DNA of 21,632 bases from NCBI GenBank assembly GCA_902492505.1, contig CABULU010000031.1, forward strand, positions 1 to 21,632, read 5' to 3'. The translations under genes and the position numbers were made by a program. Shown here piece by piece: positions 7,531 to 16,836 of the stretch. The notes below the pieces were generated by a model, which was not told the DNA's origin, ran no database searches, and saw only the letters and a list, made by a program, of their open reading frames with translations. This DNA comes from an uncultured Eubacteriales bacterium (GTDB lineage: Bacteria > Bacillota > Clostridia > Oscillospirales > QAKW01). How positions within the stretch are numbered: the first letter of the stretch is position 1; every line of letters begins with the position of its first letter.

Positions 7531-10317
7531 ATGGGTTTATTTGATAAAATGTTCGGCAGCAGCTCCTCCCGTGAGCTGAAAAAAATTCAGCCGCTTGTGG
7601 ACGCGACGCTTGCCCTTGAGGATAAATTTTCAAAGATGAGCGAGGATGAGCTTCGTTCAATGACGGATAAACTTCGCGACAAGCTCGTTCTTTCAAGCGA
7701 TGCAGACGCGGTACTTCCGGAGGCATTTGCCACTGTGCGTGAAGCGGCGTGGCGGGTGCTCGGCATGAAGCATTATCCGGTACAGATAGTCGGCGGAATC
7801 GTCCTGCATCAGGGCAGAATTGCCGAGATGAAAACGGGAGAGGGCAAAACCATGGTTGCTACGCTCCCCGCATATCTCAATGCACTGACAGGAAAAGGCG
7901 TGCATATTGTAACGGTAAACGATTACCTTGCAAAGCGCGACAGCGAATGGATGGGTAAAATATACCGTTATTTAGGACTTACCGTAGGACTTGTCGTTCA
8001 CGGAATGACGCCCGATGAAAAGCGCGCAGCTTATGCTGCCGACATTACTTACGGCACAAACAATGAATTCGGCTTTGACTATCTGCGCGACAACATGGCA
8101 ATATACAAGGAAAATATGTCTCAACGCGGACACAATTTTGCAATCGTGGACGAGGTGGACTCCATACTCATAGACGAGGCACGAACTCCGCTTATCATAT
8201 CTGGAGCCGGCTCAAAATCTACTCAGATGTATGAAATCGCCGACAGGTTTGTAAACACGCTTACTCCCGTGAAATTCACCCGGACGGATGACAAGGCGGA
8301 CTACGATAAATTCATCACGATGGATTACGACGAGATTGAGATGGGCAGGTTTATAACGCCGCAGCAGCACGCCGACCTCAAACGCGCCGATTATATTATC
8401 GACGAAAAGAACAAAAATGTTACGCTTACGGCAAACGGCATTGCCAAGGCAGAGCAGTATTTCAACGTGGAAAACCTTTCGTCGCCGGAAAACATGGAGC
8501 TTAACCACCACATTCAGCAGGCAATCCGTGCGCACGGTATTATGAAAAAGGATATAGACTATATCGTAAAAGACGGACAAATCATAATTGTCGATGAATT
8601 TACGGGGCGGCTAATGTACGGCAGACGGTATAATCAGGGACTGCATCAGGCGATAGAGGCCAAAGAACACGTAAAAGTGGAAAAGGAATCAAAAACCTAC
8701 GCATCCATCACGCTGCAAAACTACTTCCGCATGTATGCAAAGCTTTCCGGAATGACCGGTACCGCTATGACGGAGGAAGATGAGTTCAGGCACATATATT
8801 CACTGGATGTCGTCGAAATACCCACAAACAAACCGAACATTCGCCATGATTATCAGGACAGTGTTTTCAAAACAGAGCAAGCCAAGTTCAACGCGGTTAT
8901 CGACCAGATATGCGAGTGCCATGAAAAAGGACAGCCGGTGCTGGTAGGTACCGTCTCGATAGAAAAGAGCGAGCTGCTCTCCAGGCTTTTGTCAAAGCGC
9001 GGCATTAAGCATCAGGTGCTGAACGCCAAGCACCATGAAAAAGAGGCGTCCATTATCGCTCAGGCCGGCAAGGAGGGCGCCGTAACAATAGCAACCAACA
9101 TGGCGGGACGCGGCACCGACATTATGCTGGGCGGTAACGCAGAATACATGGCAAAGGACCAGATGGCAAAAAAGGGATATACCGATGAGCTTATAAACGA
9201 GGCTACCGGTTTTGCCGAGACAGACGATGAGGAAATAATCGAAGCAAGAAAAACATACAGCGAGCTTTACGATAAGTACAAATCAGAAATCAAGGACGAG
9301 GCACAGCGCGTAAAAGACGCGGGAGGTCTCTTTATAATCGGTACCGAGCGGCATGAGAGCAGGCGTATCGACAATCAGTTGCGAGGACGCGCCGCGCGTC
9401 AGGGCGACCCGGGCTCAACAAGGTTTTTCCTGTCTCTGGACGACGATTTAATGCGTCTGTTCGGAGGGGAGAGAGTTATGAATGTCATGAACACGCTGAA
9501 GGTGCCCGATGACATGCCGATAGAAAATAAAATGCTTTCTTCCACAATCGAAAAAGCGCAGGAAAAGGTCGAGGGCATAAACTTTCAGCGCAGAAAGAGC
9601 GTGCTTGAATATGATGACGTAATGAACAAGCAACGCGAGGTCATATATAATCAGCGCAAAATGGTGCTGGACGGTGAGGATCTTACCTCTACAATCGACA
9701 AAATGATAACAGACAGCGCACAGATAATCGCCGCAGAGTTCGTATCCGGCGAGGACAAAAACGCGTGGAACCTTGCAGGACTGCGCGAGCGGCTTTTGCC
9801 GTTTTGCGAAAGTGAGAGTGAGGCGAACACCGATGCAATAGAAAGCGCAGATGACGCCGCCGAACTCACAGAGAAAGTAATGCGAAAGCGCTATGACAGG
9901 CAAAAGTCGGTTCTTGGAAAAGACTTTGAAGAAGCGCAGAGAGTTATCATGCTGCGTTCCGTTGACCGCCGCTGGATGGACCATATCGACGATATGGACG
10001 AGTTAAAACGCGGTATAGGGCTTGCCGCCTATGGTCAGCGCGACCCTGTTGTAGAATTCAAATTCCAGAGCTATGACATTTTTGAAGAAATGGTAAATAA
10101 CATAAAAACAGACACGGTTATCGGTCTGCTCTCACTCGTAATCAAAAAAGAGGAAAAGCTTGAGCGCGAGCAGGTAGCAAAGGACGCGCACGAGTCGCAC
10201 GGCGGAGAAAACGTCACAAGCAAAACGGTAGTGAATAAAACCAAAATAGGAAGAAACGACCCATGCCCCTGCGGCAGCGGCAAGAAATACAAAAAATGCT
10301 GCGGCGCGGATAAATAA
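7531..10317 (+). CDS. secA: Preprotein translocase ATPase subunit SecA
   Basis: SecA drives Sec-dependent export by coupling ATP hydrolysis to polypeptide movement through SecYEG. The 928-residue protein has the full architecture. Walker A is at about 100-107 (MKTGEGKT). The DEVDSILIDEARTPLIISG block at 207-225 holds Walker B, and the preprotein cross-linking domain follows. NBD2 motifs include TNMAGRGTDIMLGGNAEY and GTERHESRRIDNQLRGR AARQGDPGS. The helical scaffold region contains LEYDDVMNKQREVIY and RRWMDHIDDMDELKRGIGL. The C-terminus ends in a zinc-binding SEC-C motif (NDPCPCGSGKKYKKCCG, cysteines 912, 914, 923 and 924). It is longer than Bacillus SecA (about 840) mainly through the NBD2 insertion and the C-tail. 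AAAAGGAG precedes the ATG. It appears to be monocistronic, with a terminator 7 bases after the stop. Confidence 0.98.
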   Translation: MGLFDKMFGSSSSRELKKIQPLVDATLALEDKFSKMSEDELRSMTDKLRDKLVLSSDADAVLPEAFATVREAAWRVLGMKHYPVQIVGGIVLHQGRIAEMKTGEGKTMVATLPAYLNALTGKGVHIVTVNDYLAKRDSEWMGKIYRYLGLTVGLVVHGMTPDEKRAAYAADITYGTNNEFGFDYLRDNMAIYKENMSQRGHNFAIVDEVDSILIDEARTPLIISGAGSKSTQMYEIADRFVNTLTPVKFTRTDDKADYDKFITMDYDEIEMGRFITPQQHADLKRADYIIDEKNKNVTLTANGIAKAEQYFNVENLSSPENMELNHHIQQAIRAHGIMKKDIDYIVKDGQIIIVDEFTGRLMYGRRYNQGLHQAIEAKEHVKVEKESKTYASITLQNYFRMYAKLSGMTGTAMTEEDEFRHIYSLDVVEIPTNKPNIRHDYQDSVFKTEQAKFNAVIDQICECHEKGQPVLVGTVSIEKSELLSRLLSKRGIKHQVLNAKHHEKEASIIAQAGKEGAVTIATNMAGRGTDIMLGGNAEYMAKDQMAKKGYTDELINEATGFAETDDEEIIEARKTYSELYDKYKSEIKDEAQRVKDAGGLFIIGTERHESRRIDNQLRGRAARQGDPGSTRFFLSLDDDLMRLFGGERVMNVMNTLKVPDDMPIENKMLSSTIEKAQEKVEGINFQRRKSVLEYDDVMNKQREVIYNQRKMVLDGEDLTSTIDKMITDSAQIIAAEFVSGEDKNAWNLAGLRERLLPFCESESEANTDAIESADDAAELTEKVMRKRYDRQKSVLGKDFEEAQRVIMLRSVDRRWMDHIDDMDELKRGIGLAAYGQRDPVVEFKFQSYDIFEEMVNNIKTDTVIGLLSLVIKKEEKLEREQVAKDAHESHGGENVTSKTVVNKTKIGRNDPCPCGSGKKYKKCCGADK

Positions 10318-10324
10318 TAAAATA

Positions 10325-10357
10325 AAAGCAGTTCGGATTTTCAGTCCGGACTGCTTT
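10325..10357. terminator. Bidirectional terminator shared by secA and the his operon
   Basis: A 13-base-pair stem (AAAGCAGTTCGGA with TCCGGACTGCTTT, one G-T wobble) has a 7-base loop. It is followed by CTTTAAA on the plus strand and preceded by an A-rich run that reads TTTTATTTTATT on the minus strand. It serves convergent secA and hisK. Half of the stem lies inside the last codons of hisK, whose stop is in the loop. Confidence 0.88.
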
Positions 10358-11147
10358 CTTTAAACCCGTTTTTTGTAAGGGTTACGATATTTTTAACACC
10401 GAGCGATTTTAAAAGAGCCGCAGCGCTCTCAAAATGGGCACAAAGTCCGTGTACATCGTGCGCGTCTCCCGACAGAATCACCCGACCGCCGCGCTCGGAA
10501 ATGCGCTTCAGTATAAACGGGGCAGGATAGGGTGTCTTTCTGTACCCGCGTGATATTGCGCCTGTATTTACTTCAAACACAACGTCTTTATCAAGCAGCG
10601 TATCAAGAGCCGTTAGAGCCGACATACGGTAACGGCGTGAGGACATATCAAAAAGCCCCTCCCGCTCACAGAACTTAGTTATAAGGTCAAAATGCCCGAT
10701 AATATCGACATTTTTAAGCTGCGATATCAGTTCATAATACCTTTCGCACAGAGACAGCATATCACCGCCAAAAAACTGCTGCGCCGCATTTTTCAGTATC
10801 TGAGGCATATTATCGACGGCAATGTAATTTTCATCTATATTTATATAATGTACGGAACCGATTACATAATCGAAGCGAGAACGGTCGTACTCGCTGAAAA
10901 GGTCGGCCTCCAATCCCGCAAAAATATCCATTTTATCAGAATACTTTGCCCGAACCTCAGCTATTTGCTCAAGATATTTTTCGGTATCCTTTTTTGACAT
11001 GCAGTAGCTGCTGTCAAACGGCGTATAGGCGTGTCCGGAAAAGCCGAGCGCCAACATACCCTTTTCATACGCCGCGTCCGCCATTTCGCCGACAGTATTT
11101 TTTCCGTCGCAGAAAACAGTGTGCGTATGAAAATCACATTTTATCAC
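10341..11147 (-). CDS. hisK: Histidinol-phosphatase, PHP family
   Basis: The product dephosphorylates histidinol phosphate to histidinol, step 8 of histidine synthesis. The 268-residue protein is a PHP-fold metal-dependent phosphatase of the HisK/HisJ type. Metal ligands are visible in order: DFHTHT (His7, His9), GFSGHA (His39), AGLEADLF (Glu80), GSVHYI (His100), IIGHFDL, and LSGDAHDVHGL near the C-terminus. EVNTGAISRGYRK is typical of the family. The start is a GTG at 11147 (GTG ATA AAA TGT), overlapping the end of hisIE by 14 bases. As hisB here encodes only the dehydratase, this gene supplies the missing phosphatase and completes the operon. hisJ is the name used for the Bacillus counterpart. 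Confidence 0.93.
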   Translation of the reverse strand: MIKCDFHTHTVFCDGKNTVGEMADAAYEKGMLALGFSGHAYTPFDSSYCMSKKDTEKYLEQIAEVRAKYSDKMDIFAGLEADLFSEYDRSRFDYVIGSVHYINIDENYIAVDNMPQILKNAAQQFFGGDMLSLCERYYELISQLKNVDIIGHFDLITKFCEREGLFDMSSRRYRMSALTALDTLLDKDVVFEVNTGAISRGYRKTPYPAPFILKRISERGGRVILSGDAHDVHGLCAHFESAAALLKSLGVKNIVTLTKNGFKESSPD

Positions 11148-11793
11148 TTGCCATTTTCTCCTGCTTTACCTTCTTGTTGATAACATGCCGGCCTGCAAGC
11201 TCCCGCCGTACATCCTCAACCGATATGCCCGCCTGCACCATAAGCACCAGCATATGGTATGCAAGATCGGCGATTTCGTATACGGTTTCCGCCCTGTCCT
11301 GCGCCTTTCCCGCAATTATAACCTCGGTGCTCTCCTCGCCAACCTTTTTGAGAATTTTATCAAGACCCTTGTCGAAAAGGTACGAGGTATATGAACCCTC
11401 CTGAGGGTTTTGACGGCGGTTGTCAAGCAGGTCATACAATCCGTCTACCGAAAAAGAATCAAGGTCAGCGCTTTTGTAAACCACGTTGAAAAAACAGGAA
11501 TCCGCGCCCGTATGGCAGGCGGGACCGTCCTTTATAACCTCAACGGTCAGCGCGTCATTGTCACAATCGGCAGTGATGCTCACAATATGCTGAAAATTAC
11601 CCGACGTTTCCCCTTTTCTCCACAGCTTTTGCCGAGAGCGGGAGAAAAAGCAGGTTTTGCCCTCCTTTATGCTGATTTCCAAACTTTCACGGTTCATGTA
11701 CGCTAAGGTCAGGACTTTTTTTGAGTATGCGTCGGTAACGACCGCCGGGATAAGTCCGCGCTCGTCAAACTTGAGCTCATCTATATTTATCAT
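11134..11793 (-). CDS. hisI: Bifunctional phosphoribosyl-AMP cyclohydrolase / phosphoribosyl-ATP pyrophosphatase
   Basis: This is a HisIE fusion of 219 residues catalysing steps 2 and 3 of histidine synthesis. Residues 1-115 form the HisI cyclohydrolase, with the Mg site DCDND (76-80) and zinc-binding cysteines 77, 93 and 100 in ADCDNDAL and GPACHTGADSCFF. Residues 135-205 form the HisE pyrophosphatase, shown by SYTSYLFDKGLDKILKKVGEE, Glu154/Glu157 and EIADLAYHMLVLM. The start has AAGGAG at a good distance. It begins 12 bases after hisF, the only real gap inside the operon, and its end overlaps hisK. The extra C-terminal tail after GRHVINKK is short, basic and probably unstructured. Confidence 0.96.
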   Translation of the reverse strand: MINIDELKFDERGLIPAVVTDAYSKKVLTLAYMNRESLEISIKEGKTCFFSRSRQKLWRKGETSGNFQHIVSITADCDNDALTVEVIKDGPACHTGADSCFFNVVYKSADLDSFSVDGLYDLLDNRRQNPQEGSYTSYLFDKGLDKILKKVGEESTEVIIAGKAQDRAETVYEIADLAYHMLVLMVQAGISVEDVRRELAGRHVINKKVKQEKMASDKM

Positions 11794-11805
11794 GGTTATC
11801 TCCTT

Positions 11806-12567
11806 TTATATAATTCTCGCGGGTATGCCGTTTTCTGCAAGCAGCATTTTAAGTTCGGGAATTTTAACCTCACCGAAATGAAAAACCGAAGCGGCAAGCC
11901 CCGCGCTTATTTTAGGCAGGGCTTTAAAAAGCGTCACAAAATCCCCGGCGCAGCCGGCGCCGCCCGACGCAATGACCGGAACGCTCACAGCATCCAATAC
12001 GGCGCGAAGCATATCTAAATCAAAACCGCCCTTTACGCCGTCCGTATCAATGCTGTTTACGACCACCTCGCCCGCGCCGGAGCTTACGCAGCGGCGTATC
12101 CATTCTATCGCCTCCATGCCGGTATCCTCGCGCCCGCCTTTGGCAAAGACGTGAAACGCTTTGCCGACGCGCTTTATATCTGCCGACAAAACAACGCACT
12201 GGTCACCGTACCGTTTTGCCGCATCATAGACAAGAGACGGATTGCGTATCGCTCCGCTGTTTACGCTCACCTTATCCGCACCGCAGGATAGAACACGCTC
12301 AAAATCGGCAAGCTCATTTATTCCGCCGCCTACCGTCAGCGGGATAAAAATGGTTTCGGCAACCTCCTTCAATATATCGGTAAACAGCGCGCGCTGCTCA
12401 AAGGAAGCCGTTATATCGTAAAAAACCAGCTCATCCGCTCCGTTTTCGCTGTAATACCTTGCAAGCTCCACCGGCGAAGAGACGTCGCTTAGTCCTTCAA
12501 AATTCACACCCTTGACAACACGTGAATTTCTCACGTCAAGACACGGAATAATACGTTTTGTTATCAT
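11806..12567 (-). CDS. hisF: Imidazole glycerol phosphate synthase, cyclase subunit
   Basis: HisF takes ammonia from HisH and cyclises PRFAR to imidazole glycerol phosphate and AICAR. From the chosen ATG it is 253 residues, a typical (beta-alpha)8 barrel. The catalytic aspartates Asp11 (RIIPCLDVRNSRVVKG) and Asp130 (VLSADIKRVG) are present, as are the phosphate-binding TVGGGI and IASGGAG loops. The frame extends six codons further, but ATG 12567 is chosen because MITKRIIPCLDV is the canonical start, GGGGAGG precedes it, and it overlaps the hisA stop as ATGA. HisF works as a complex with HisH, encoded two genes upstream. Confidence 0.97.
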   Translation of the reverse strand: MITKRIIPCLDVRNSRVVKGVNFEGLSDVSSPVELARYYSENGADELVFYDITASFEQRALFTDILKEVAETIFIPLTVGGGINELADFERVLSCGADKVSVNSGAIRNPSLVYDAAKRYGDQCVVLSADIKRVGKAFHVFAKGGREDTGMEAIEWIRRCVSSGAGEVVVNSIDTDGVKGGFDLDMLRAVLDAVSVPVIASGGAGCAGDFVTLFKALPKISAGLAASVFHFGEVKIPELKMLLAENGIPARII

Positions 12568-13289
12568 GCTGTCGCCTCCCCGCAAAGACGCAGTGCGTCG
12601 GAAAGCTCAAGCGCCCCTGTATAGAGCGCTTTTCCGAGAATTGCACCGTACATATCCATTTCCAAAAGCGCATTTATATCCGACAGCGAGCTGACCCCGC
12701 CGGAAGCTGTAATATCAATGCTGTATTTCTGTGACAGCCTGCGGTACAGTTCGGTATTAGCGCCGCCGAGCATACCGTCTCGCGAGACGTCGGTGCATAT
12801 AATATTCTTAACGCCTTTATTCTGCATCTTTTCAAAAAAGCAGTCGCAGGTATATCCCGAAAGCTCGGTCCAGCCGTGAATCGCGACAAAACCGTCTTTT
12901 ATATCTACGCCTACGGCAATTTTTTCACCGTAAAGCTCAAGACAGCGGTCAAGAAAATCCTCGTCGGTAACAGCGGCAGTGCCGAGTATAACGCGCGAAA
13001 TGCCCGCGTCAAAGTATTTTTTCACCGTGTCAAGACTGCGAATCCCTCCGCCGAGTTCGGTAAACAACCCGCTTTCGGATACAATTTTCTTCACAGTATC
13101 AAAATTGTCCGTTTTGCCGCTCTTTGCGCCGTCAAGATCTACGAGGTGCAGATATCGCGCGCCTTGTTTTGCAAAACCGCAAGCTACGTCGGAAGGGGTT
13201 TGGCTATACACCGTCTTTTTGCTGTAATCACCTTTTTCAAGGCGCACGGCGCACCCACCGATAATATCTATTGCCGGAAGTATTATCAT
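12564..13289 (-). CDS. hisA: Phosphoribosylformimino-5-aminoimidazole carboxamide ribotide isomerase
   Basis: HisA isomerises ProFAR to PRFAR, step 4 of the pathway, and is a barrel homologue of HisF. The 241-residue protein has catalytic Asp8 (LPAIDIIGG) and Asp129 (AVGVDIKDG), the family CAVRLEKGDY segment, the phosphate-binding ELGGGIRS and TASGGVSS loops, and TDVSRDGML. It overlaps hisH upstream and hisF downstream by four bases each (ATGA at both junctions), suggesting near-equal translation of the barrel enzymes and the glutaminase. Confidence 0.97.
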   Translation of the reverse strand: MIILPAIDIIGGCAVRLEKGDYSKKTVYSQTPSDVACGFAKQGARYLHLVDLDGAKSGKTDNFDTVKKIVSESGLFTELGGGIRSLDTVKKYFDAGISRVILGTAAVTDEDFLDRCLELYGEKIAVGVDIKDGFVAIHGWTELSGYTCDCFFEKMQNKGVKNIICTDVSRDGMLGGANTELYRRLSQKYSIDITASGGVSSLSDINALLEMDMYGAILGKALYTGALELSDALRLCGEATA

Positions 13290-13900
13290 GCTCTCACCTC
13301 ACAGAACGCTTTTAATATTTTAAGTCCCGTATTTCCGCTTTTTTCAGGATGGAACTGCGTACCGAACACTCCGTCCCGCTCTACCGCCGCCGTTACAGGC
13401 ACGGAATATTCAGTATACGCTGTGACATAATCATCACAGTTTGCACCGTAAAACGAGTGGACAAAGTACACAAAATCCCCCTCGTTTATGTATTTGAAAA
13501 GCTCACTGCGTTTCGGAAATGACAAGCTGTTCCAGCCGATATGAGGAATACTGAGTCCGGGAGCCGTAATATCTCTCAGCGGGCGCACGTCGCCCGGCAC
13601 AAGACCTAAACCGGGGTGCTCGCCATACTCATAAGACTTATCAAACAACAGCTGCATACCAAGACATATTCCCAGCAGCGGCTTACCGCTGCGCGCCTGA
13701 TTTATAACAAGCTCCGACATTCCGCCGGCCCGCAGCTTTTCTGCCGCGTCACCGAACGCGCCGACGCCGGGAAGTATTACTCTGTCACTGTTTTCTATCG
13801 TTGCTTTATCGCGGGTTATAACGGCGCTCTGACCTAAAAACTCAAGCGAGCTTTTGAGAGAAAAGAGGTTTCCGACGCCGTAATCTATTATGGCTACCAT
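13286..13900 (-). CDS. hisH: Imidazole glycerol phosphate synthase, glutamine amidotransferase subunit
   Basis: HisH hydrolyses glutamine and channels ammonia to HisF. The 204-residue protein is a class I glutaminase. The nucleophile Cys79 lies in PLLGICLGMQLLF and the His184/Glu186 dyad in GTQFHPEKSG. The oxyanion-strand region LPGVGAFG and PHIGWNSL are also typical. The start is ATG 13900, which overlaps the hisB stop by one base (TGATG). A TTG one codon earlier is a less likely alternative. The gene is coupled on both sides within the his operon. Confidence 0.97.
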   Translation of the reverse strand: MVAIIDYGVGNLFSLKSSLEFLGQSAVITRDKATIENSDRVILPGVGAFGDAAEKLRAGGMSELVINQARSGKPLLGICLGMQLLFDKSYEYGEHPGLGLVPGDVRPLRDITAPGLSIPHIGWNSLSFPKRSELFKYINEGDFVYFVHSFYGANCDDYVTAYTEYSVPVTAAVERDGVFGTQFHPEKSGNTGLKILKAFCEVRA

Positions 13901-14487
13901 CAAAGCATCCCCTTTGTGGACGGAATATCGTTTGCCGCCGCCGCGTCTACCGCACAGGCAGCCTTTAAAGAACGTGCAAGAGCCTTAAACACACCCTCTA
14001 TTATATGGTGAGTATTTTTACCTGATATCTGGCGGACATGCAGAGTTATCCCCGCATTCGACACAAATGCGTTTAAAAATTCCTCGCAAAGCTCGGTATC
14101 AAAGCTGCCGACACGAGAGGACGGCAAAGATAGCTCACAGGCAAGGTGGCTTCTGCCCGAAATATCGACAGCGGTTAGTATCAGCGCCTCATCCATAGGA
14201 AGAACCGTGTGTGCATAGCGAGTAATGCCTCGCTTGTCACCGAGAGCATTTTTAAACGCCTGACCGAGGCATATACCGATATCCTCCGCGCTGTGATGAA
14301 AATCAACGCCTATATCGCCGATACAGTTGACATTCAAGTCAAACCGCGCATGGCGCGAAAGCAAGACAAGCATATGATCGAAAAATTCATTTCCCGATCT
14401 GATTTCATTTTTTCCGCTGCCGTCAATATTTACGGTAAGCGAAATATCCGTTTCAGCCGTTTTACGGTTTACAGTAGATGTTCTCAT
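13900..14487 (-). CDS. hisB: Imidazoleglycerol-phosphate dehydratase
   Basis: This is the monofunctional HisB type, dehydrating imidazole glycerol phosphate to imidazole acetol phosphate. From ATG 14487 it is 195 residues, the usual size. Manganese ligands are seen in the two repeated half-domains: FFDHML, then DFHHSAEDIG (His64, His65, Glu68), and later KNTHHIIEGVFKALARSL (His160, His161, Glu164). The open frame extends 27 codons further upstream, but that part overlaps hisC and has no family match. GGAGG sits seven bases before the chosen ATG, which overlaps the hisC stop as ATGA. There is no phosphatase domain, consistent with the separate PHP-type HisK. Confidence 0.97.
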   Translation of the reverse strand: MRTSTVNRKTAETDISLTVNIDGSGKNEIRSGNEFFDHMLVLLSRHARFDLNVNCIGDIGVDFHHSAEDIGICLGQAFKNALGDKRGITRYAHTVLPMDEALILTAVDISGRSHLACELSLPSSRVGSFDTELCEEFLNAFVSNAGITLHVRQISGKNTHHIIEGVFKALARSLKAACAVDAAAANDIPSTKGML

Positions 14488-15551
14488 TTCATTTCCTCCG
14501 TAAGATTTGAAAGCGCTGCCGCAAGCTTTTCCATTTGCTCTTTGGTTCCTATTGTTATGCGAAGCCAATCGCTTATGCGCGGATTGTCAAAGCGGCGCAC
14601 AAGTATTCCGTTTTCTTTAAGTTTTGTATAAAGTTCGCGTCCGCTGACTCCGCTTTTTTTTGCAAACACAAAATTTGCGCATGACGGCAGATAATCAAAT
14701 CCGAGCCTGTCAAGTTCACGGCAAAAAGCCCTGCGGTTATCGATTATCCTTTTGCAGTTTTCATCGTAATACTCTAAGCTATCAAGCGCAGCTCTCGCCG
14801 CCTGCTGGCTCATGCTGTTTATGTTATACGGATTTGTTGAATATTTTATTTTATTAAGGTCTGCCGCAAGCTCGCTGTCCGCTATCGCAAATCCGACCCG
14901 GGCGCCTGCAAGCGACCGAGATTTTGAAAATGTCATAACGACAATCAGATTTTTATAATTTTCAATGAGCGGCACACAGCTCTCACCGCCGAAATCAATA
15001 TACGCCTCGTCAATAACGACAATATTATTCGGATTGGAGGACACAATTCTCTCAATATCGGAAAGCGCGAGCGCAATGCCTGTCGGCGCATTGGGATTGG
15101 CAAGCACTATATGCTTGTTTACGCCTATATAATCTTCAATTCTGATGCGCAGTCCGTTATCGAGCGGCACCTGCTTATAATCGGAGCCGTACAAGTCGCC
15201 GAAAACCTTATAAAATCCATATGTAATATCAGGAAAAACAACGGGCGAAAGCCTGTCAAAATACGCCGCAAAGCAAAAGTTCAGTATCTCGTCCGAGCCG
15301 TTGCCTAATACAATATTTTCCCGTCGGACGCCGTAATGCATTGCAAGCGCATCCGATAGCCCTGTACAGTCGGGCTCGGGGTATAGCTGAAGGCTTGCCG
15401 CCCTTCCCGACGTCACCGCCGCCTTAACCTCCGGCGACGGGTCAAACGGAGATTCGTTGGTATTGAGCTTTATATACTGCATATCCCGCGGCTGCTCGCC
15501 CGGAACATATGCCTCAAGCGCCGCCAGCCTTAACGACATAAATTTACTCAT
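14484..15551 (-). CDS. hisC: Histidinol-phosphate aminotransferase
   Basis: HisC transfers the amino group of glutamate to imidazole acetol phosphate using PLP. The 355-residue protein is a fold-type I aminotransferase. Features in order are LNTNESPFDPSP, LGNGSDEIL (phosphate cup, around 82-90), ANPNAPTG (151-157), DEAYIDFGG (Asp181 contacts the PLP ring nitrogen), TFSKSRSLAGARVGF with the Schiff-base Lys210, and the C-terminal arginine in WLRITIGT. ATG 15551 overlaps the hisD stop by eight bases. A second in-frame ATG four codons later (MSLRLAALEAYVPG) is an alternative start. Confidence 0.96.
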   Translation of the reverse strand: MSKFMSLRLAALEAYVPGEQPRDMQYIKLNTNESPFDPSPEVKAAVTSGRAASLQLYPEPDCTGLSDALAMHYGVRRENIVLGNGSDEILNFCFAAYFDRLSPVVFPDITYGFYKVFGDLYGSDYKQVPLDNGLRIRIEDYIGVNKHIVLANPNAPTGIALALSDIERIVSSNPNNIVVIDEAYIDFGGESCVPLIENYKNLIVVMTFSKSRSLAGARVGFAIADSELAADLNKIKYSTNPYNINSMSQQAARAALDSLEYYDENCKRIIDNRRAFCRELDRLGFDYLPSCANFVFAKKSGVSGRELYTKLKENGILVRRFDNPRISDWLRITIGTKEQMEKLAAALSNLTEEMK

Positions 15552-16836
15552 TTATTTTTTCACTTCCTTCAAACCGAATTGAAACGCTTTTTGCATGTGC
15601 GGTAAGCCCCTCAGCCTTCGCAAACGCGTCAACATCCCCGGCTATACTTTCAAGCGCTTCACGCGTATAATAAGTATACTGCGTCTTTTTAACAAAATCG
15701 TCTACCGACAGAGGACTTGAAAAGCGCGCCGTACCGCTTGTCGGCAGGGTATGATTCGGCCCGGCAAAGTAGTCTCCCACCGCCTCGGGACAGTGCTTAC
15801 CCAAAAATACAGAACCCGCGTTTTTTATTCGGCTCAGATAGTCAAACGGAGAATCGGTGCATATTTCCAAATGCTCGGGTGCAAGCTCATTTGCGATATC
15901 TACGGCAACAGAAAGATTGTCGGCAACTATTATTTTGCCGTTATTATCGATGGAAGTACGGGCAATATCCGAGCGGGAAAGCATCGGTATCTGTTTTTCA
16001 AGCTGCTTTGACACGGCGCTTGCCAGTTCCGTGCTGTCGGTGACAAGCACCGCGCTTGCCATCCTGTCATGCTCCGCCTGTGACAGAAGGTCGGCTGCGA
16101 CATATGCGGGATTGCAGGTTTTATCCGCAACCACAAGTATCTCGCTCGGACCTGCTATCATATCGATAGCAACCTTACCGAAAACCTGCCGTTTTGCCTC
16201 GGCAACATACGCATTGCCGGGACCAACTATCTTATCGACAGCGGGCACGGTTTCAGTACCGTAGGCGAGCGCAGCTATTGCCTGGGCACCGCCCGCTTTG
16301 AAAACGCGGTGAACGCCTGCTATTTTAGCCGCGGCAAGTATCGCGGGATTTACGGTGCCGTCCGCCGACGGAGGAGTAGTCATAACAATAAGCTCACAGC
16401 CCGCGATAACCGCGGGGATACAGTTCATAAGCACCGACGACGGGTATGCCGCCGTACCGCCCGGAACGTACAGCCCTACCTTTTCAATAGGCAGAACGCG
16501 CTGACCGCTTATTACACCGCCAGCACTGTTTGTTATAAATCCCGGGCGCACCTGATTTTTATGAAAAGCACGGATATTTTCCGCCGCGCGCTCAAGTATA
16601 CCCAAAAGCTTTGAAGACACTTGACTTAACGCAAAATCAAGCTCAGCTTCGGACACCTCGACAGCCGAAAGCTCAGCTTTGTCAAATTTCAGCGCATAAT
16701 CCAAAAGCGCACGGTCACCGCCTGAGCGAACATTATCTATAATATCGGCGACAGCGCCGCCTACCCGAGTAACGGCTATATCGCGCAAAAATAAATCGTT
16801 TTTATCAATCTCGGAATATTTTAGTATTTTGATCAT
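15544..16836 (-). CDS. hisD: Histidinol dehydrogenase
   Basis: HisD performs the last two oxidations, histidinol to histidinal to histidine, with two NAD+. From the chosen ATG it is 430 residues. Zinc ligands are Gln253 and His256 (LLSQAEHDRMA), Asp355 (EAVGDYFAGPNHTLPT) and His414 (LTAHAKSV). The catalytic pair is Glu321-His322 (ELAPEHLEI). VGPGNAYVAEAKRQVFG and IDMIAGPSEILVVAD are family signatures. The frame extends twelve codons upstream, but ATG 16836 is preferred. It overlaps the hisG stop by one base (TAATG), has AGGAG just upstream, and gives normal length. Confidence 0.97.
   Translation of the reverse strand: MIKILKYSEIDKNDLFLRDIAVTRVGGAVADIIDNVRSGGDRALLDYALKFDKAELSAVEVSEAELDFALSQVSSKLLGILERAAENIRAFHKNQVRPGFITNSAGGVISGQRVLPIEKVGLYVPGGTAAYPSSVLMNCIPAVIAGCELIVMTTPPSADGTVNPAILAAAKIAGVHRVFKAGGAQAIAALAYGTETVPAVDKIVGPGNAYVAEAKRQVFGKVAIDMIAGPSEILVVADKTCNPAYVAADLLSQAEHDRMASAVLVTDSTELASAVSKQLEKQIPMLSRSDIARTSIDNNGKIIVADNLSVAVDIANELAPEHLEICTDSPFDYLSRIKNAGSVFLGKHCPEAVGDYFAGPNHTLPTSGTARFSSPLSVDDFVKKTQYTYYTREALESIAGDVDAFAKAEGLTAHAKSVSIRFEGSEKINE

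Noticed and set aside
9448..9984. Minus-strand open frame of 178 codons inside secA
   Set aside because: It is entirely antisense to conserved SecA motifs and is a cysteine/phenylalanine-rich shadow typical of antisense translation.
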